Source: Natrialbaceae archaeon Tc-Br11_E2g14 (GTDB lineage Archaea > Halobacteriota > Halobacteria > Halobacteriales > Natrialbaceae). From it: a DNA stretch of 60,835 nucleotides. The position numbers were made by a program, and so were the translations under genes. Each line of letters starts with the position of its first letter. Position 1 is the stretch's first letter. Location of the stretch: contig LKND01000005.1 of the NCBI GenBank assembly GCA_001564275.1, positions 1-60,835 on the forward strand, in the 5' to 3' direction. Below the pieces are notes generated by a model. That model was given only the letters and a program-made list of their open reading frames with translations. It ran no database searches and was not told where the DNA came from. Of the stretch, positions 52,388-60,835 are shown piece after piece.

Positions 52388-53095
52388 TTACCGGGAGTCG
52401 GACAGGTGCACGGGTTTTTCAGTCTCTCCCGCAGCGCAGGCACAGGTATCCGAGAGTTGCCGGATAATGTTCCGCTCGGCGCGCTGTAAACGCTGTGAGA
52501 GCGCGGATTTCGAGATCGACAGCCCCTCACCAACCTCCTCAAGTGAGACTGACGAGTCCGGATCGTAGTACCCCGCTTCTGTCGCGAGGTGTACGGCCTC
52601 TCGCTGTTTGGGCGTCAAGGCCGAGACGTCGACGTCACAGATCTCGGGGACGTTCGATCCGTCGGTGGCGACGATACTTCTGAGGGTCACTCGTTCACAG
52701 ACGTCGCGCACGTCGCTGACGATTTCGCTGACCGTCTCGGTATCCCCGACGTAGGTTTCCATCACGAACCATCCGTTTCCGACCCGGCGGTACCGTGGAA
52801 TACAGCCATGTTTGGAGAACACAGTACCCGGACAATGATCACAGAGGTCGTTCGAGGAGTATTTGGTCGTCGTCCGTGTCCCTTCGGGCGTCGATTTCCG
52901 GACCGAGACGTCACACTGGCATCGCTCGTCGTCGAGACGGACGTTCACGTCGACGATATCTCCCTCGAGATTGTCCATGAAACAGGGACCACCGCGAACG
53001 ATCTCGAGGACGACGCGGAGGGTTCGATCCTCCACGTCGTGGGCACTGCTCGCCCCCTGATCCACGTGATCGCTCGAGGGCTCAGACTGACTCAT
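52388..53095 (-). CDS. Cysteine-rich HTH-10 regulator, paralogue 1
   Basis: This 235-residue protein has a C-terminal HTH-10 domain (about 160-220: LTPKQREAVHLATEAGYYDP, then SLEEVGEGLSISKSALSQRL). Its N-terminal sensory domain holds conserved cysteines: GGPCFMD, RCQCDVS, LCDHCPG and HGCIPRY. These could bind a metal or Fe-S cluster, or respond to redox. It lies between the molybdoenzyme promoter and the rhodanese gene and is about as long as its paralogue at 55031-55741. It resembles DmsR-type activators of anaerobic respiration. Confidence 0.9.
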   Translation of the reverse strand: MSQSEPSSDHVDQGASSAHDVEDRTLRVVLEIVRGGPCFMDNLEGDIVDVNVRLDDERCQCDVSVRKSTPEGTRTTTKYSSNDLCDHCPGTVFSKHGCIPRYRRVGNGWFVMETYVGDTETVSEIVSDVRDVCERVTLRSIVATDGSNVPEICDVDVSALTPKQREAVHLATEAGYYDPDSSVSLEEVGEGLSISKSALSQRLQRAERNIIRQLSDTCACAAGETEKPVHLSDSR

Positions 53096-53295
53096 GGGTC
53101 ATCGTAGGTGTTCCACCGCGTAATACGGCGTTGCGATTCTCGGGTTCTGGGAACCGATGTCGGTTCTTCGCCACCGCAGCCGACTCACGTGTAGCCGGTG
53201 ATTGTTACCGAAACGCAGAGCCGGCACCACCTGCCTCCTCGCTCGAGGTCGCTCACTCCCGTCGATCGTATCGAGCCGTCTCGACTGCGAGCGTG

Positions 53296-54621
53296 CTAAC
53301 ACGCCCAGTCGTCCTCGTCATCGTCGGCGTCATCGTCGTCGGCCTCGCCACCAGCCATGTACTCGAGGTCTTCACCCTCGACCTGGTTGGCCTCGGCTGA
53401 CTGCAACTCGGGGATCTCGTCGACGAGGATCTCGAGGTCGCTGTCGCCGGTGTCCCCGTCGGTCCGATCGTGTAAGTCGATGCGCCACTCGTCCGGGGGT
53501 GTGTGTTCGTCGTCGTTGTTCCCGTCGTACTGGGCCCACTGCCTCCAGGAGCCATCGTACAGCATGACGTCGTCGTGCCCGAGGACCCCATCGAGCAGGA
53601 AGAAGCTGATGGCGGCTCGATAGCCGGAGCCACAGTAGGTGATGACGGTATCGTTAGCCGACACGCCGAGCTCGTCGTAGTGGGCTTCCACGACGTCCGG
53701 TTCTTTGAAGTAGGCGCCCTCCACCTCGAACGTATCGAAGTGGTGGTCCCCTGCGTGCCCGGCGAGTGGGTTATCCCAGATCGCGTTTTCGATCATGACG
53801 TCCGGCGCCGAGGGTCCCGCTTCCTGGCGGTTCTCGAGAATAACGTCGTCGCTTTCGCCTGCATTGAGGTTGTCGACGCGCTGGATCATCTGGGCGATCC
53901 CGACTCGGAGGTCGTTGTTGAGTTCGTCGTTCGCCTGCACGCTGAACGTCGAGTCCGGAGTCGTCTCCGGATCGAAGGCGCCCGTCTCGAGGTCGTACTC
54001 CTCGCCGTAGGCGTGATAGCCACCGTTGAGCACTTTGATTCGTTCCCGCGGGAAGCCCCAGTACCGGAGCGTCCAGTAGCCGCGAGCGACCCGAAGTGGC
54101 TTGGATCCCGAAACGACGATCGTCGTTCGCGGACACGCCCCGGCTCTGACCAGGACCTCGTCGACCACGTCCCCGGGTGCCACCATCGGTGCGGCCGACC
54201 CGAGTCCTTCGGTCCGTGCGGCGTGAAGCTCGCCACCCTCCCACGGAACGGCTCCGGGGACGTGTCCGTCCTCGTAGGACTGGATCGTCCCGTCTTCGGG
54301 ATACCAGTCGTCGATCCGGAGAACGGCAACGCGGTGGGGATGGGTCATGTCGTGGTTGTTCACGAGCCCGGCGTCGTGCCACTCGTTGAGCGTCGCCGGT
54401 TCGATCAATGCCGTCTCGGTGTCCGTGGGATCCGGCAGCTCCTCCGTCTCTCCTTCGTCCGTTTCGTCGCCGGTCTTGGATTCGGTTCCGTCCTCGGTGC
54501 CAGGTTCGGGTTCGTCGGCTGACGGGTCCTCGTCATCATCGTCACCCAGGCAGCCCGCGACCGATGCGACACCCACAGCGCCGGTTGCGACGAGAAACCG
54601 TCGCCGATCGATTGAAGTCAT
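53296..54621 (-). CDS. Exported rhodanese-like sulfurtransferase lipoprotein
   Basis: This 441-residue protein starts with a twin-arginine leader (DRRRFLVATG) and lipobox VAGC (Cys24). A long acidic linker follows (DEPEPGTEDGTES onward). Two rhodanese domains come next (about 80-215 and 235-375). The second has the active Cys330 in YCGSGYRA. The first lacks a matching Cys. The C-terminus is an unusual run of Asp/Glu ending in a lone Cys (DDEDDWAC). It would accept or donate sulfane sulfur outside the cell. Its position between two cysteine-rich regulators and near the molybdoenzyme suggests a role in thiosulfate or polysulfide handling. Confidence 0.9.
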   Translation of the reverse strand: MTSIDRRRFLVATGAVGVASVAGCLGDDDDEDPSADEPEPGTEDGTESKTGDETDEGETEELPDPTDTETALIEPATLNEWHDAGLVNNHDMTHPHRVAVLRIDDWYPEDGTIQSYEDGHVPGAVPWEGGELHAARTEGLGSAAPMVAPGDVVDEVLVRAGACPRTTIVVSGSKPLRVARGYWTLRYWGFPRERIKVLNGGYHAYGEEYDLETGAFDPETTPDSTFSVQANDELNNDLRVGIAQMIQRVDNLNAGESDDVILENRQEAGPSAPDVMIENAIWDNPLAGHAGDHHFDTFEVEGAYFKEPDVVEAHYDELGVSANDTVITYCGSGYRAAISFFLLDGVLGHDDVMLYDGSWRQWAQYDGNNDDEHTPPDEWRIDLHDRTDGDTGDSDLEILVDEIPELQSAEANQVEGEDLEYMAGGEADDDDADDDEDDWAC

Positions 54622-55030
54622 GCATGTCTCACTCTCGAGTGGGACGGAGTAGGACTGACTCGGATATGATTTAGCCTTTATATAGTATTGTCACGGACCA
54701 CCATGGCATCGTGCAGCACTTTATACGCACCGGTTGTGGATGTGCCACAGGTTCGCTCCGCGATCACCGCTCCTATTAGGAGCCACGGGGGAAACGATCG
54801 ATGCAGCGCCCGCCGTCCCGGGCGACTGTGGGAACCGATATGAGCTGGCAGTCGATGGTTGAGGTCCGTTCACTCGACGGATCGTTCACCAGCGCCCCGC
54901 CTCGCGACCGGAGCCGCTGAACGCCCTCGAGAACGGACTGTACTGGGTAGGCCAGTGTGTTCACTTACCGAAACTACACAGCGTCCCAGGTGGTTCTACG
55001 GCTGGACTGCTTAACCTTCCTCACCCAGCG
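54622..55030. promoter_or_regulatory. Rhodanese promoter region with palindrome
   Basis: On the minus strand CTATATAAA (about 54678-54686) is a strong TATA box for the rhodanese gene. A perfect 13-base palindrome CTCCTATTAGGAG lies at 54770-54782 and could be a regulator site. A short frame at 54776-54964 has no start context and is not credited. Confidence 0.45.
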
Positions 55031-55741
55031 TCACCGGCGATCGACCAATTCGTCCGCCCGACAGACACACGACCCACTCTCGGAACCCAAACACCCCTCC
55101 GAGAGCTGTCGCATGACGTTTGCCTCGGCCCGGCGGAGCCGCTGTGAGAGCGCCGAACTCGAGAGCGAGAGTCGCTCGGCGACCTGGCTCAGCGACGGCG
55201 AGGAGTCGGAATCGTAGTAGCCAGCTTCGACGGCCGCGTGGACAGCCTGTCGCTGTTTGGTGGTCAATGCAGCGACATCGACGTTACAGATGTCGGAGAC
55301 GGCCTGCGTCTCGATCGGGACGATACTTCGGACGGTCACCCGTTCACAGATCTCCCTGATTTCGCCGACGATTTCGGCGACTGTCTCGGTGTCACTCACG
55401 CAGGTCTCCATGACGAACCAGCCATCGCCGACGCGTTTGTACCGTGGCAGACAGCCGTATTCGCTGAATACCGTGCCGGGGCAATGATCGCAAATCGGTC
55501 GCGACCCGTATTTTGTAACGACCCCCCGAGAGTCGCCGGGCTCACGGACCGACACGTCACAGTGACAGCGACCGTCCCCGAGCCGAACGTCGACGTCGAC
55601 GATGTCTCCCTCGAGGTCGTCCATCAAACAGGGACCGCCCCGAACGATCTCGAGGACGACACGGACCTTTCGGTCCTCGATCCCGCGCGTCGCTCTGGGT
55701 GGGACGGGGTCTCCGTTGCTCGTGGTGAAACCCTGGCCCAT
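55031..55741 (-). CDS. Cysteine-rich HTH-10 regulator, paralogue 2
   Basis: This 236-residue protein is collinear with the regulator at 52388-53095. It has GGPCLMD, RCHCDVS, ICDHCPG and YGCLPRY in the sensor domain, and LTTKQRQAVHAAVEAGYYD plus SLSSSALSQRLRRAE in the HTH. Its tail is richer in Cys (GCLGSESGSCVC). I chose ATG 55741 over GTG 55756, because the TATA-like GTATACT lies about 27 bases before it. It may control the AOR operon or the rhodanese. Confidence 0.88.
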   Translation of the reverse strand: MGQGFTTSNGDPVPPRATRGIEDRKVRVVLEIVRGGPCLMDDLEGDIVDVDVRLGDGRCHCDVSVREPGDSRGVVTKYGSRPICDHCPGTVFSEYGCLPRYKRVGDGWFVMETCVSDTETVAEIVGEIREICERVTVRSIVPIETQAVSDICNVDVAALTTKQRQAVHAAVEAGYYDSDSSPSLSQVAERLSLSSSALSQRLRRAEANVMRQLSEGCLGSESGSCVCRADELVDRR

Positions 55742-55873
55742 ATGCGAGTTTTGCACGATGGGGTGGTTAGTATACAGTCAGACTCCCAGGTGCTGGGAAT
55801 CGCAGGCGACACCAACGTCCCCCGAACGCGACGACAGATCTCGCCGAGAGATCGGCCTCGAGTCAGGTTCGTC

Positions 55874-57760
55874 TCAGTGATCGGACGGTCGTCCGCCGTC
55901 GGGAAGCGCATCCCTTCGACGTGGATTGGGAGCCACCTCGATGTCCAGTCGCTCGCCGAGGGACGTCAGGCCGAGGCGGGCGAGTGTCGCTCGCTCGATT
56001 CCGTCGGCGGTCCACCCGCGGCGGCGATAGTAGGCGGCTTTCATCGTCTCGAGTTCCTCCACAGTGAGGCTGGCCGGTGGAAGGTCGACGCCACCGGGGT
56101 CGTCAGCCAGCGGTTTTCGCAACCGTTTGGGCAATCGGTCGTCGACGATCGAGAATCCCTCACGAAGCGAGACGAGTTTCCCGAGTGTGAAGTTGCGCTC
56201 GCCGATTTCGAGTGCGTCGCCGATCGTGAACGCACGACCGGTGACTGCTTCGACGAGTCTGCACAGGGCCCGGAAATTCCGGTCGGGGCCGACAGTCACG
56301 ACGACGTGTGAGCAGTAAACTAGCGAGTTGATGAAACTTCGAGCGTTCTCGAACGTGACGACCGCGGTGGGTTTGTGGGCCGTCGACCGCGAGGCGAGCC
56401 CGGTTTCGACGGGAAGATCGGTCTGGAGCCGTCGTTCGACGAGCGTATCGTGAAACCCTTCGGCGTGTGTTGCCCCCCGTGGTGAGGTCGCCGCCGAGAG
56501 CCCGAGTCCCTTCTTGCCGCGTGGATCGTGCATCCCGGCGGGGGCGCCCTTGACTGTGGCCGCCTCGTCGGTGTCCAGCGCGGCGGCGGCAGCGTCGGGC
56601 CCGTCCGCGAGTACGTCACCGAGCCCCGATTGGGTGGCGATCCCCTCGACGTACTCGAGCATGGCGTCGGCATCACCCCAATCGGCACGACCCGCCTCCA
56701 TCGCCGTCGCGATGACGTGACCGACGCCGATCGTGTCCATCCCGAGCTGGTTACAGCGCTGATTGGCGAGCGCGATCGACTCGAGGTCGTCGTTACAGAG
56801 CAGACTGCCGAACGAGGCCAGCGTTTCGTACTCCGGACCGGACGCCGCGTCGAGTTCGGTGCCGTGACACTCGCCCTGAACGACGGGTTTACACTCGAGT
56901 GGACAGCCGTGACAGCCCCGCTGGCCGACCGTGAGTCCCTTGAGTGCCTCGCCGCCGATCGCTTCGGCACCCTCGAACCGCCCCCGCCTGAAGTGTTCGG
57001 TCGGAAGCAACCCCTGTTCGGAGAGGATTTCGACGGCCGCGGTCGTTCCGAACGCCGCCCACTGGGTCAGCTTATCGTTCTCGCGGAGGCCGCTGGCGAA
57101 CGCCTCGCGAGCGCGGTCGAACGCCGCCTGATCGGCGACGGGTGGCGGACTGTTGCCGCCGACGACGACCGCCTTGAGACGCTTCGAACCCATGACCGCA
57201 CCGAGGCCGCGTCCGCCAGCGGCGTGGCCGCTGTCGTTGATGATCGACGCGAGGAGCACCTCGTTTTCGCCCGCAGGCCCGATGGCGGCACAGGACTGCA
57301 TCGGACAGCCAGCCAGGACGTCGTCGACGACGTCGGTCGTCTCTCCCCAGAGCTCACCAGCCGATTCCAGGGCGATCCTCTCGTCGGTCACCCGGAGGAC
57401 GACGGGCTCCGTCGCCTGACCGCTGACGACGATTGCGTCGACGCCCGAACGGGTGAGAAGGTGGCCGAACGATCCCCCGGAGTACGATTCGCCGAGACTC
57501 CCGGTGAGGGGCGACTTCGCCCCGACCCAGTGACGGGCTGCCCCCGGCAGCCCGAATCCGGTCAGTGGACCGGTCGCGAAGATCAGCTGATTGTCGGGGC
57601 CGAGCGGATCGACGCCGGCGGATTGCCCCTCGAGGAGGAGCCGAACGCCCAGTCCACGGCCACCCAGATAGTCCTCGTGCCACCGTTCGGGGATCGTTTC
57701 GGTCGTCACCGTCTCATTGGTCAGGTCGACGAACGCGATTCGGCCGTGCATTCCCATCAT
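55874..57760 (-). CDS. Aldehyde ferredoxin oxidoreductase family protein
   Basis: This 628-residue tungsten/molybdenum bis-pterin enzyme has the AOR start MHGRIAFVDLTNETV, YLGGRGLGVRLL and the substrate-domain GPAGENEVLLASIINDSGHAAGGRGLG. The [4Fe-4S] motif CHGCPLEC lies near residue 295, with the distal Cys in NSLVYCSH. It oxidises aldehydes (or a related substrate) and passes electrons to ferredoxin. It overlaps the polyferredoxin stop (ATGATG start), so that protein is probably its partner. The true substrate is unknown. Confidence 0.93.
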   Translation of the reverse strand: MMGMHGRIAFVDLTNETVTTETIPERWHEDYLGGRGLGVRLLLEGQSAGVDPLGPDNQLIFATGPLTGFGLPGAARHWVGAKSPLTGSLGESYSGGSFGHLLTRSGVDAIVVSGQATEPVVLRVTDERIALESAGELWGETTDVVDDVLAGCPMQSCAAIGPAGENEVLLASIINDSGHAAGGRGLGAVMGSKRLKAVVVGGNSPPPVADQAAFDRAREAFASGLRENDKLTQWAAFGTTAAVEILSEQGLLPTEHFRRGRFEGAEAIGGEALKGLTVGQRGCHGCPLECKPVVQGECHGTELDAASGPEYETLASFGSLLCNDDLESIALANQRCNQLGMDTIGVGHVIATAMEAGRADWGDADAMLEYVEGIATQSGLGDVLADGPDAAAAALDTDEAATVKGAPAGMHDPRGKKGLGLSAATSPRGATHAEGFHDTLVERRLQTDLPVETGLASRSTAHKPTAVVTFENARSFINSLVYCSHVVVTVGPDRNFRALCRLVEAVTGRAFTIGDALEIGERNFTLGKLVSLREGFSIVDDRLPKRLRKPLADDPGGVDLPPASLTVEELETMKAAYYRRRGWTADGIERATLARLGLTSLGERLDIEVAPNPRRRDALPDGGRPSDH

Positions 57761-59628
57761 GGTTCCGTCTCTCGTCCGCCGACGCCCCGCCGCCGACAGT
57801 TCGGACAGCACTCGAGGCCGAGGTTCTCGAGGTTGTCGACCCCGTCGAGGGTGCGGTGGATCTGTGCCAGGCCGGCTTTCGTGCCGAAGGGCTCGCCACA
57901 CTGTGTACACGTGACCGGTTCGTGTTCGACGACCGGTTCACGAGTGTTCACAGGGACGCTCACCGTCTCTTCGACGTCTATGGCGCCCTCTGGACAGGCA
58001 GTACAGAGACCACAGCCGACACACACGGTCGGATCGAACAGCAACGTTTCGTCGTCGGGTTGCTCGAGTGCGCCGGTCGGACACATCGAATCACAGCCAC
58101 GACAGAGGGTGCAATCGGTCGCCTCGACCGTGACGGTGCCTACAGCCGGTGCAGGAACACCATCCGTGGGGCCATTGGCCAGCGAGTCGAGAGCGCGGAC
58201 CGAGAGCGTTGCCGCGCTGATCGGGTGTCCTCCATTCTGAGCCGGCGCTCCTGGGAGTGGCTCCGAGTCGTTCAGTGAATGGGAAACCGGTGTCTGGGTG
58301 AGGACGCGGCCGATGTGAGCCTGCTCGAACGCTTCGTTCACGGCTGCCGGGTTCGTCGACGCCACCCACGACACCGCCGGCTCGAGAGCGAGCGCCGAGA
58401 GCGTCGCTTTCACCTCGTCGACCACCCGCTCGAGGGCGCCAGTCGAACGTTCAGGATCGCCAATCAGTGAGACACCACCAGCGCCCGCTGCGAGCGCATA
58501 GAGCACCAGCGACGCCGGAATCCGTCTGACGTCGGTGACGGGGATCGGGATCGTCGGGATGTCGTCGCTCGCGTTTACGACGGTCGGCTCCAGGTCGTGT
58601 TGGGTAAACGCGACGACCGGTGGTTCGTCCGTGCTGTGGCGGCCGACGATCGGAAGCGAAAGCCCGTCGTCAGAACCACCGACGATCTCGAGCCCCGCCG
58701 TCGTCGCGTCGGCCAGGCTCTCGAGCGGTGCTGCCCGCGGTGAGGCAATCGATTCGGTCGGGCAAACTCCCAAGCAGACGCCGCAATCGGTGCAGGATCG
58801 CTCGTCGATGGCGACCTGACCATCGCCGCTGACGTCGATCGAGACGGCGTCGTAGGGACAGACCGTCGCACACGCTCGACAGCCCGCCGTTCCCTTTCGG
58901 CCGACGACGCACGTCGAGGGGTCGACGGTGACCGGTTCGTGGCCTCGCTCTCGGGCCACCCGCAACACGGCGTCGACGACACCATTCGAGTCGTCGTGCA
59001 CGGCCTCACTGTCGACGTCGCCCTCGTATCCGGGCCAGACCAGTTGGTCGGGATACAGGCGGTCGGCCCCTTCCTCGGTCTCGAAGAGTAGCGTCAGTTC
59101 CGCACCGAGGATCTCGAGTGCTCGTCCCTCACGCACCCTCACGTTTGGCCGTTGTCTGCCGACAGGAGTGCTCGTGAGCAGCGTGATTGGGACGTGCGTC
59201 GCGAGGTCGGCGGCGAGCGCCGGGGCGTCGACGACGACGATCTCCCCCGGTTCGGGCACGTCACTTCCCGTCTGCCCTCCCACACCGGTCGTGTCGGCGC
59301 GGGCGAGGACCAGCCGCGCATGCACCGCGCCAGCGACGAGTCGGCCGCGTTCAGCCTTCGGTAAGCCGGCGCCGAGCCGTGCGTCGATCCAGGTGACCGT
59401 GTCGGCACCGGCGGCCGTCAGTTGATGCTCGACAGGGCCACGTCGGATCGCCTCGGCGGTCACGATCACGACCAGATCGAATTCGTGGTCGCTGACTGCC
59501 TCGAGTGCGGTCGGAAGCACCTGCTCGAGGCGGGAACCGACGATCGATTCCCCAGGTAACGCCGACGTGACCGATTGGCGTTCCAGCGAGCAGTTACCGT
59601 CACACACGATCGTGAGAGCACTGGTCAT
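57757..59628 (-). CDS. Multi-ferredoxin-domain protein
   Basis: This 623-residue cytoplasmic protein has two double-cluster ferredoxin modules. One is at about 245-300 (GCRACATVCPYDAV, CTDCGVCLGVCPTESI) and the other at about 500-555 (CTLCRGCDSMCPTGAL, CVGCGLCTACPEGAI). It has an N-terminal CDGNC and a C-terminal zinc-ribbon-like part (CTQCGEPF, CCPNCRRR). The middle (LVLYALAAGAGGVSLIG) faintly recalls the MvhD/HdrA-associated fold. It is probably an electron hub between AOR and the formate-dehydrogenase-type unit encoded upstream. It is coupled to AOR by overlap. Confidence 0.85.
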   Translation of the reverse strand: MTSALTIVCDGNCSLERQSVTSALPGESIVGSRLEQVLPTALEAVSDHEFDLVVIVTAEAIRRGPVEHQLTAAGADTVTWIDARLGAGLPKAERGRLVAGAVHARLVLARADTTGVGGQTGSDVPEPGEIVVVDAPALAADLATHVPITLLTSTPVGRQRPNVRVREGRALEILGAELTLLFETEEGADRLYPDQLVWPGYEGDVDSEAVHDDSNGVVDAVLRVARERGHEPVTVDPSTCVVGRKGTAGCRACATVCPYDAVSIDVSGDGQVAIDERSCTDCGVCLGVCPTESIASPRAAPLESLADATTAGLEIVGGSDDGLSLPIVGRHSTDEPPVVAFTQHDLEPTVVNASDDIPTIPIPVTDVRRIPASLVLYALAAGAGGVSLIGDPERSTGALERVVDEVKATLSALALEPAVSWVASTNPAAVNEAFEQAHIGRVLTQTPVSHSLNDSEPLPGAPAQNGGHPISAATLSVRALDSLANGPTDGVPAPAVGTVTVEATDCTLCRGCDSMCPTGALEQPDDETLLFDPTVCVGCGLCTACPEGAIDVEETVSVPVNTREPVVEHEPVTCTQCGEPFGTKAGLAQIHRTLDGVDNLENLGLECCPNCRRRGVGGRETEP

Positions 59629-59631
59629 GGC

Positions 59632-60369
59632 TTATGCGGTCTGATCGTGATCGATGTACGATGGCGACTCGAGCTCCTCGAGATCGATGCCGGCCCGTTC
59701 GGCGTCGAACTGGACCAGGCCAGCGGCAATCGACCCGACAGCCCGATAGAACGGGTGGGCGTCGATCTCCTCGAGGTCGGCGGCGAGTTCGTCGAACCAC
59801 CAGCCGTGGGTGTGAACGAACAGGTCCTTCGCTTCGGGCTCCGCTGGTTCACGATCGCTGAGGATGGCGAGTGTCGCCAGCTCGACGGCCGCGTGATCGG
59901 CCTCTTCGCGGCTGTCCTCGGCTGGTTCAATGCCCAGACCCGTGTAGGTCCCCTGGACGACGGCCAACGGCCTCCCCAGGAAGTCGTCGGCGTAGTAAGA
60001 CTCGTGGATCTGGAGTTTCGGCCGGGGCCCGACGAACAGGCGGGTGTGCGCTCGCTCGAGTTCGCGGGTCGCCTCGCCCACGTCGTCGACCTCGTCAGCC
60101 CACCGTCTGAGCGCGTCGAATCCGGTCTCGAGACGTGCGTTCGGGGCCGCCTCGAGTGCGGGGCCGCCCTCTGTGAGGAGCCGTTCGACCAGTTCCCTGG
60201 ACGGTGGGTCGGCGAGTACGGTCGCACAGAACTCGTACAGGCCGCCGGTGACCGACGGTTCGGCCGGTTCGTTCGCAGCCGTCGCCGACCGCGTCGTCGA
60301 ATCGGGTTCCGATTGTGTGGTTCCCGGCTCTTCGACACCGCCGTCGTGGGTCTCATCCGTTTGAGTCAT
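59632..60369 (-). CDS. TorD-family molybdoenzyme chaperone, second copy
   Basis: This 245-residue helical protein has an acidic N-terminal stretch. TorD-like features follow: GLYEFCATVLADPPSRELV, EYTRLFVG-like HTRLFVGPRPKLQIHESYY and FVHTHGWWFDELA. It sits between the cytochrome b fragment and the polyferredoxin, so it probably serves the formate-dehydrogenase-type enzyme whose genes lie beyond the window. Its start overlaps the cytochrome stop. Confidence 0.87.
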   Translation of the reverse strand: MTQTDETHDGGVEEPGTTQSEPDSTTRSATAANEPAEPSVTGGLYEFCATVLADPPSRELVERLLTEGGPALEAAPNARLETGFDALRRWADEVDDVGEATRELERAHTRLFVGPRPKLQIHESYYADDFLGRPLAVVQGTYTGLGIEPAEDSREEADHAAVELATLAILSDREPAEPEAKDLFVHTHGWWFDELAADLEEIDAHPFYRAVGSIAAGLVQFDAERAGIDLEELESPSYIDHDQTA

Positions 60370-60833
60370 CAGAGTTCACCTCGAAGTCGTTGAATCAGGC
60401 CGTAACAGATCGCGACCGCCGCGGCCACGATCAGGAGGACCGCGGCGTTCAGGCCGACGAAGAAGACGATGCTCGCGGCACCGTGGGTCACCGGATCCGC
60501 CGGGAGCGCGATCAGATACTCGCGGGTCGGCAGCGGCGAGAGGACCGCCGCAAAGAGCGTCGCAACGAGAACGAGCGCGAAGAACGTGAGCAACGAGAGC
60601 CCCGTGACCCAGAGGAACCGCGAGGACGGGACCGGCTGGTCTTCGCTCGACTCGTGACCAGTCGCCGTCTGCCCGAGTTCGTCGTCGGCCCAGTCCGCCC
60701 AGTGATGACGGGCGCGGTCCGCCGAGACGGTCCCGGAGAACATCGTCTTGTTGAACGGAAACCGCTCTTTGACGTTCACCATGTAGAGGTGGAACGCGAT
60801 CCCCATCAGCATCGTCAGCGCGACGACGACGTG
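60369..60833 (-). CDS. Formate-dehydrogenase-type cytochrome b, 3' part
   Basis: This frame enters from the right edge, so the N-terminus is missing; about 154 residues are present. It starts HVVVALTMLMGIAFHLYMVNVKERFP, typical of a helix with a haem ligand His followed by the FPFNKTMFSG loop of FdhI/FdoI-type gamma subunits. Three hydrophobic segments are seen, two of them near the C-terminus. It would link an exported formate dehydrogenase to quinone. The catalytic genes must lie outside the window. Confidence 0.8.
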   Translation of the reverse strand, partial: HVVVALTMLMGIAFHLYMVNVKERFPFNKTMFSGTVSADRARHHWADWADDELGQTATGHESSEDQPVPSSRFLWVTGLSLLTFFALVLVATLFAAVLSPLPTREYLIALPADPVTHGAASIVFFVGLNAAVLLIVAAAVAICYGLIQRLRGEL

Positions 60834-60835
60834 GA

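Noticed and set aside
54776-54964. A 62-codon minus frame between the rhodanese and regulator genes
   Set aside because: It starts at GTG with no TATA box or ribosome-binding site and resembles nothing.

Overview
The window is chromosomal DNA of a haloarchaeon (class Halobacteria). This rests on GC-rich coding with very acidic proteins, many twin-arginine leaders (several followed by a lipobox), several HTH-10 (Bat-type) regulators, a PAC2 proteasome-chaperone homologue, AT-rich TATA boxes about 25-30 bases before start codons (leaderless genes), and ATGA/GTGA-overlapping operons. The right half suggests a facultative or strict anaerobe that oxidises H2 and probably formate or aldehydes and respires a sulfur compound or S/N-oxide. 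The genus cannot be fixed from sequence alone.

Layout. 1-1.2 kb: three tRNA genes (Gln, Asp, Pro) on the minus strand behind a run of hairpins. 1.2-8 kb: a winged-helix regulator, a frameshifted SRPBCC gene, a Doc-type toxin with a small partner, a zinc-ribbon protein without a visible start, an S9 serine peptidase, an M42 aminopeptidase and a fragmentary gene. 8.1-20.4 kb: a peptide ABC transporter (binding protein, two permeases, two ATPases) translationally coupled to an S13 D-Ala-D-Ala carboxypeptidase, followed by an HTH-10 regulator, a diaminopimelate-decarboxylase-like enzyme, an NlpC/P60 peptidase and an L-Ala-D/L-Glu-type dipeptide epimerase. PEP synthase comes next. 23-34.3 kb: a mixed region with a glycosyltransferase, an eroded IS, a family of about 88-121 bp inverted-repeat elements, two UspA genes, a lipid kinase, PAC2, two methyltransferases and a P-type ATPase.

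35.2-45.9 kb: one continuous [NiFe]-hydrogenase operon: Tat-exported small subunit, large subunit, cytochrome b, maturation protease, a small zinc protein, then hypC, D, E, A, B and F. 46.3-52.1 kb (minus): a molybdopterin reductase of the polysulfide/thiosulfate/DMSO type with its Fe-S subunit, NrfD-like membrane subunit, TorD chaperone, a regulator and a small Mo-cofactor-domain protein. 52.4-55.8 kb: two paralogous cysteine-rich HTH-10 regulators on either side of an exported rhodanese. 55.9 kb to the end (minus): an aldehyde-ferredoxin-oxidoreductase-family protein, a polyferredoxin, a second TorD-like chaperone and the 3' part of a formate-dehydrogenase-type cytochrome b.

How it fits together. 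The hydrogenase (and perhaps the partial formate dehydrogenase unit) would feed electrons through cytochrome b and quinone to the NrfD-linked molybdoenzyme, with the rhodanese handling sulfane sulfur. The most striking unit is the 8-20 kb cluster. Its parts match, step for step, what is needed to import and dismantle peptidoglycan stem peptides, in an organism group with no peptidoglycan, and neither cell-wall peptidase carries an export signal. I propose a cytoplasmic muropeptide-scavenging pathway feeding alanine, glutamate and possibly diaminopimelate or lysine into metabolism.
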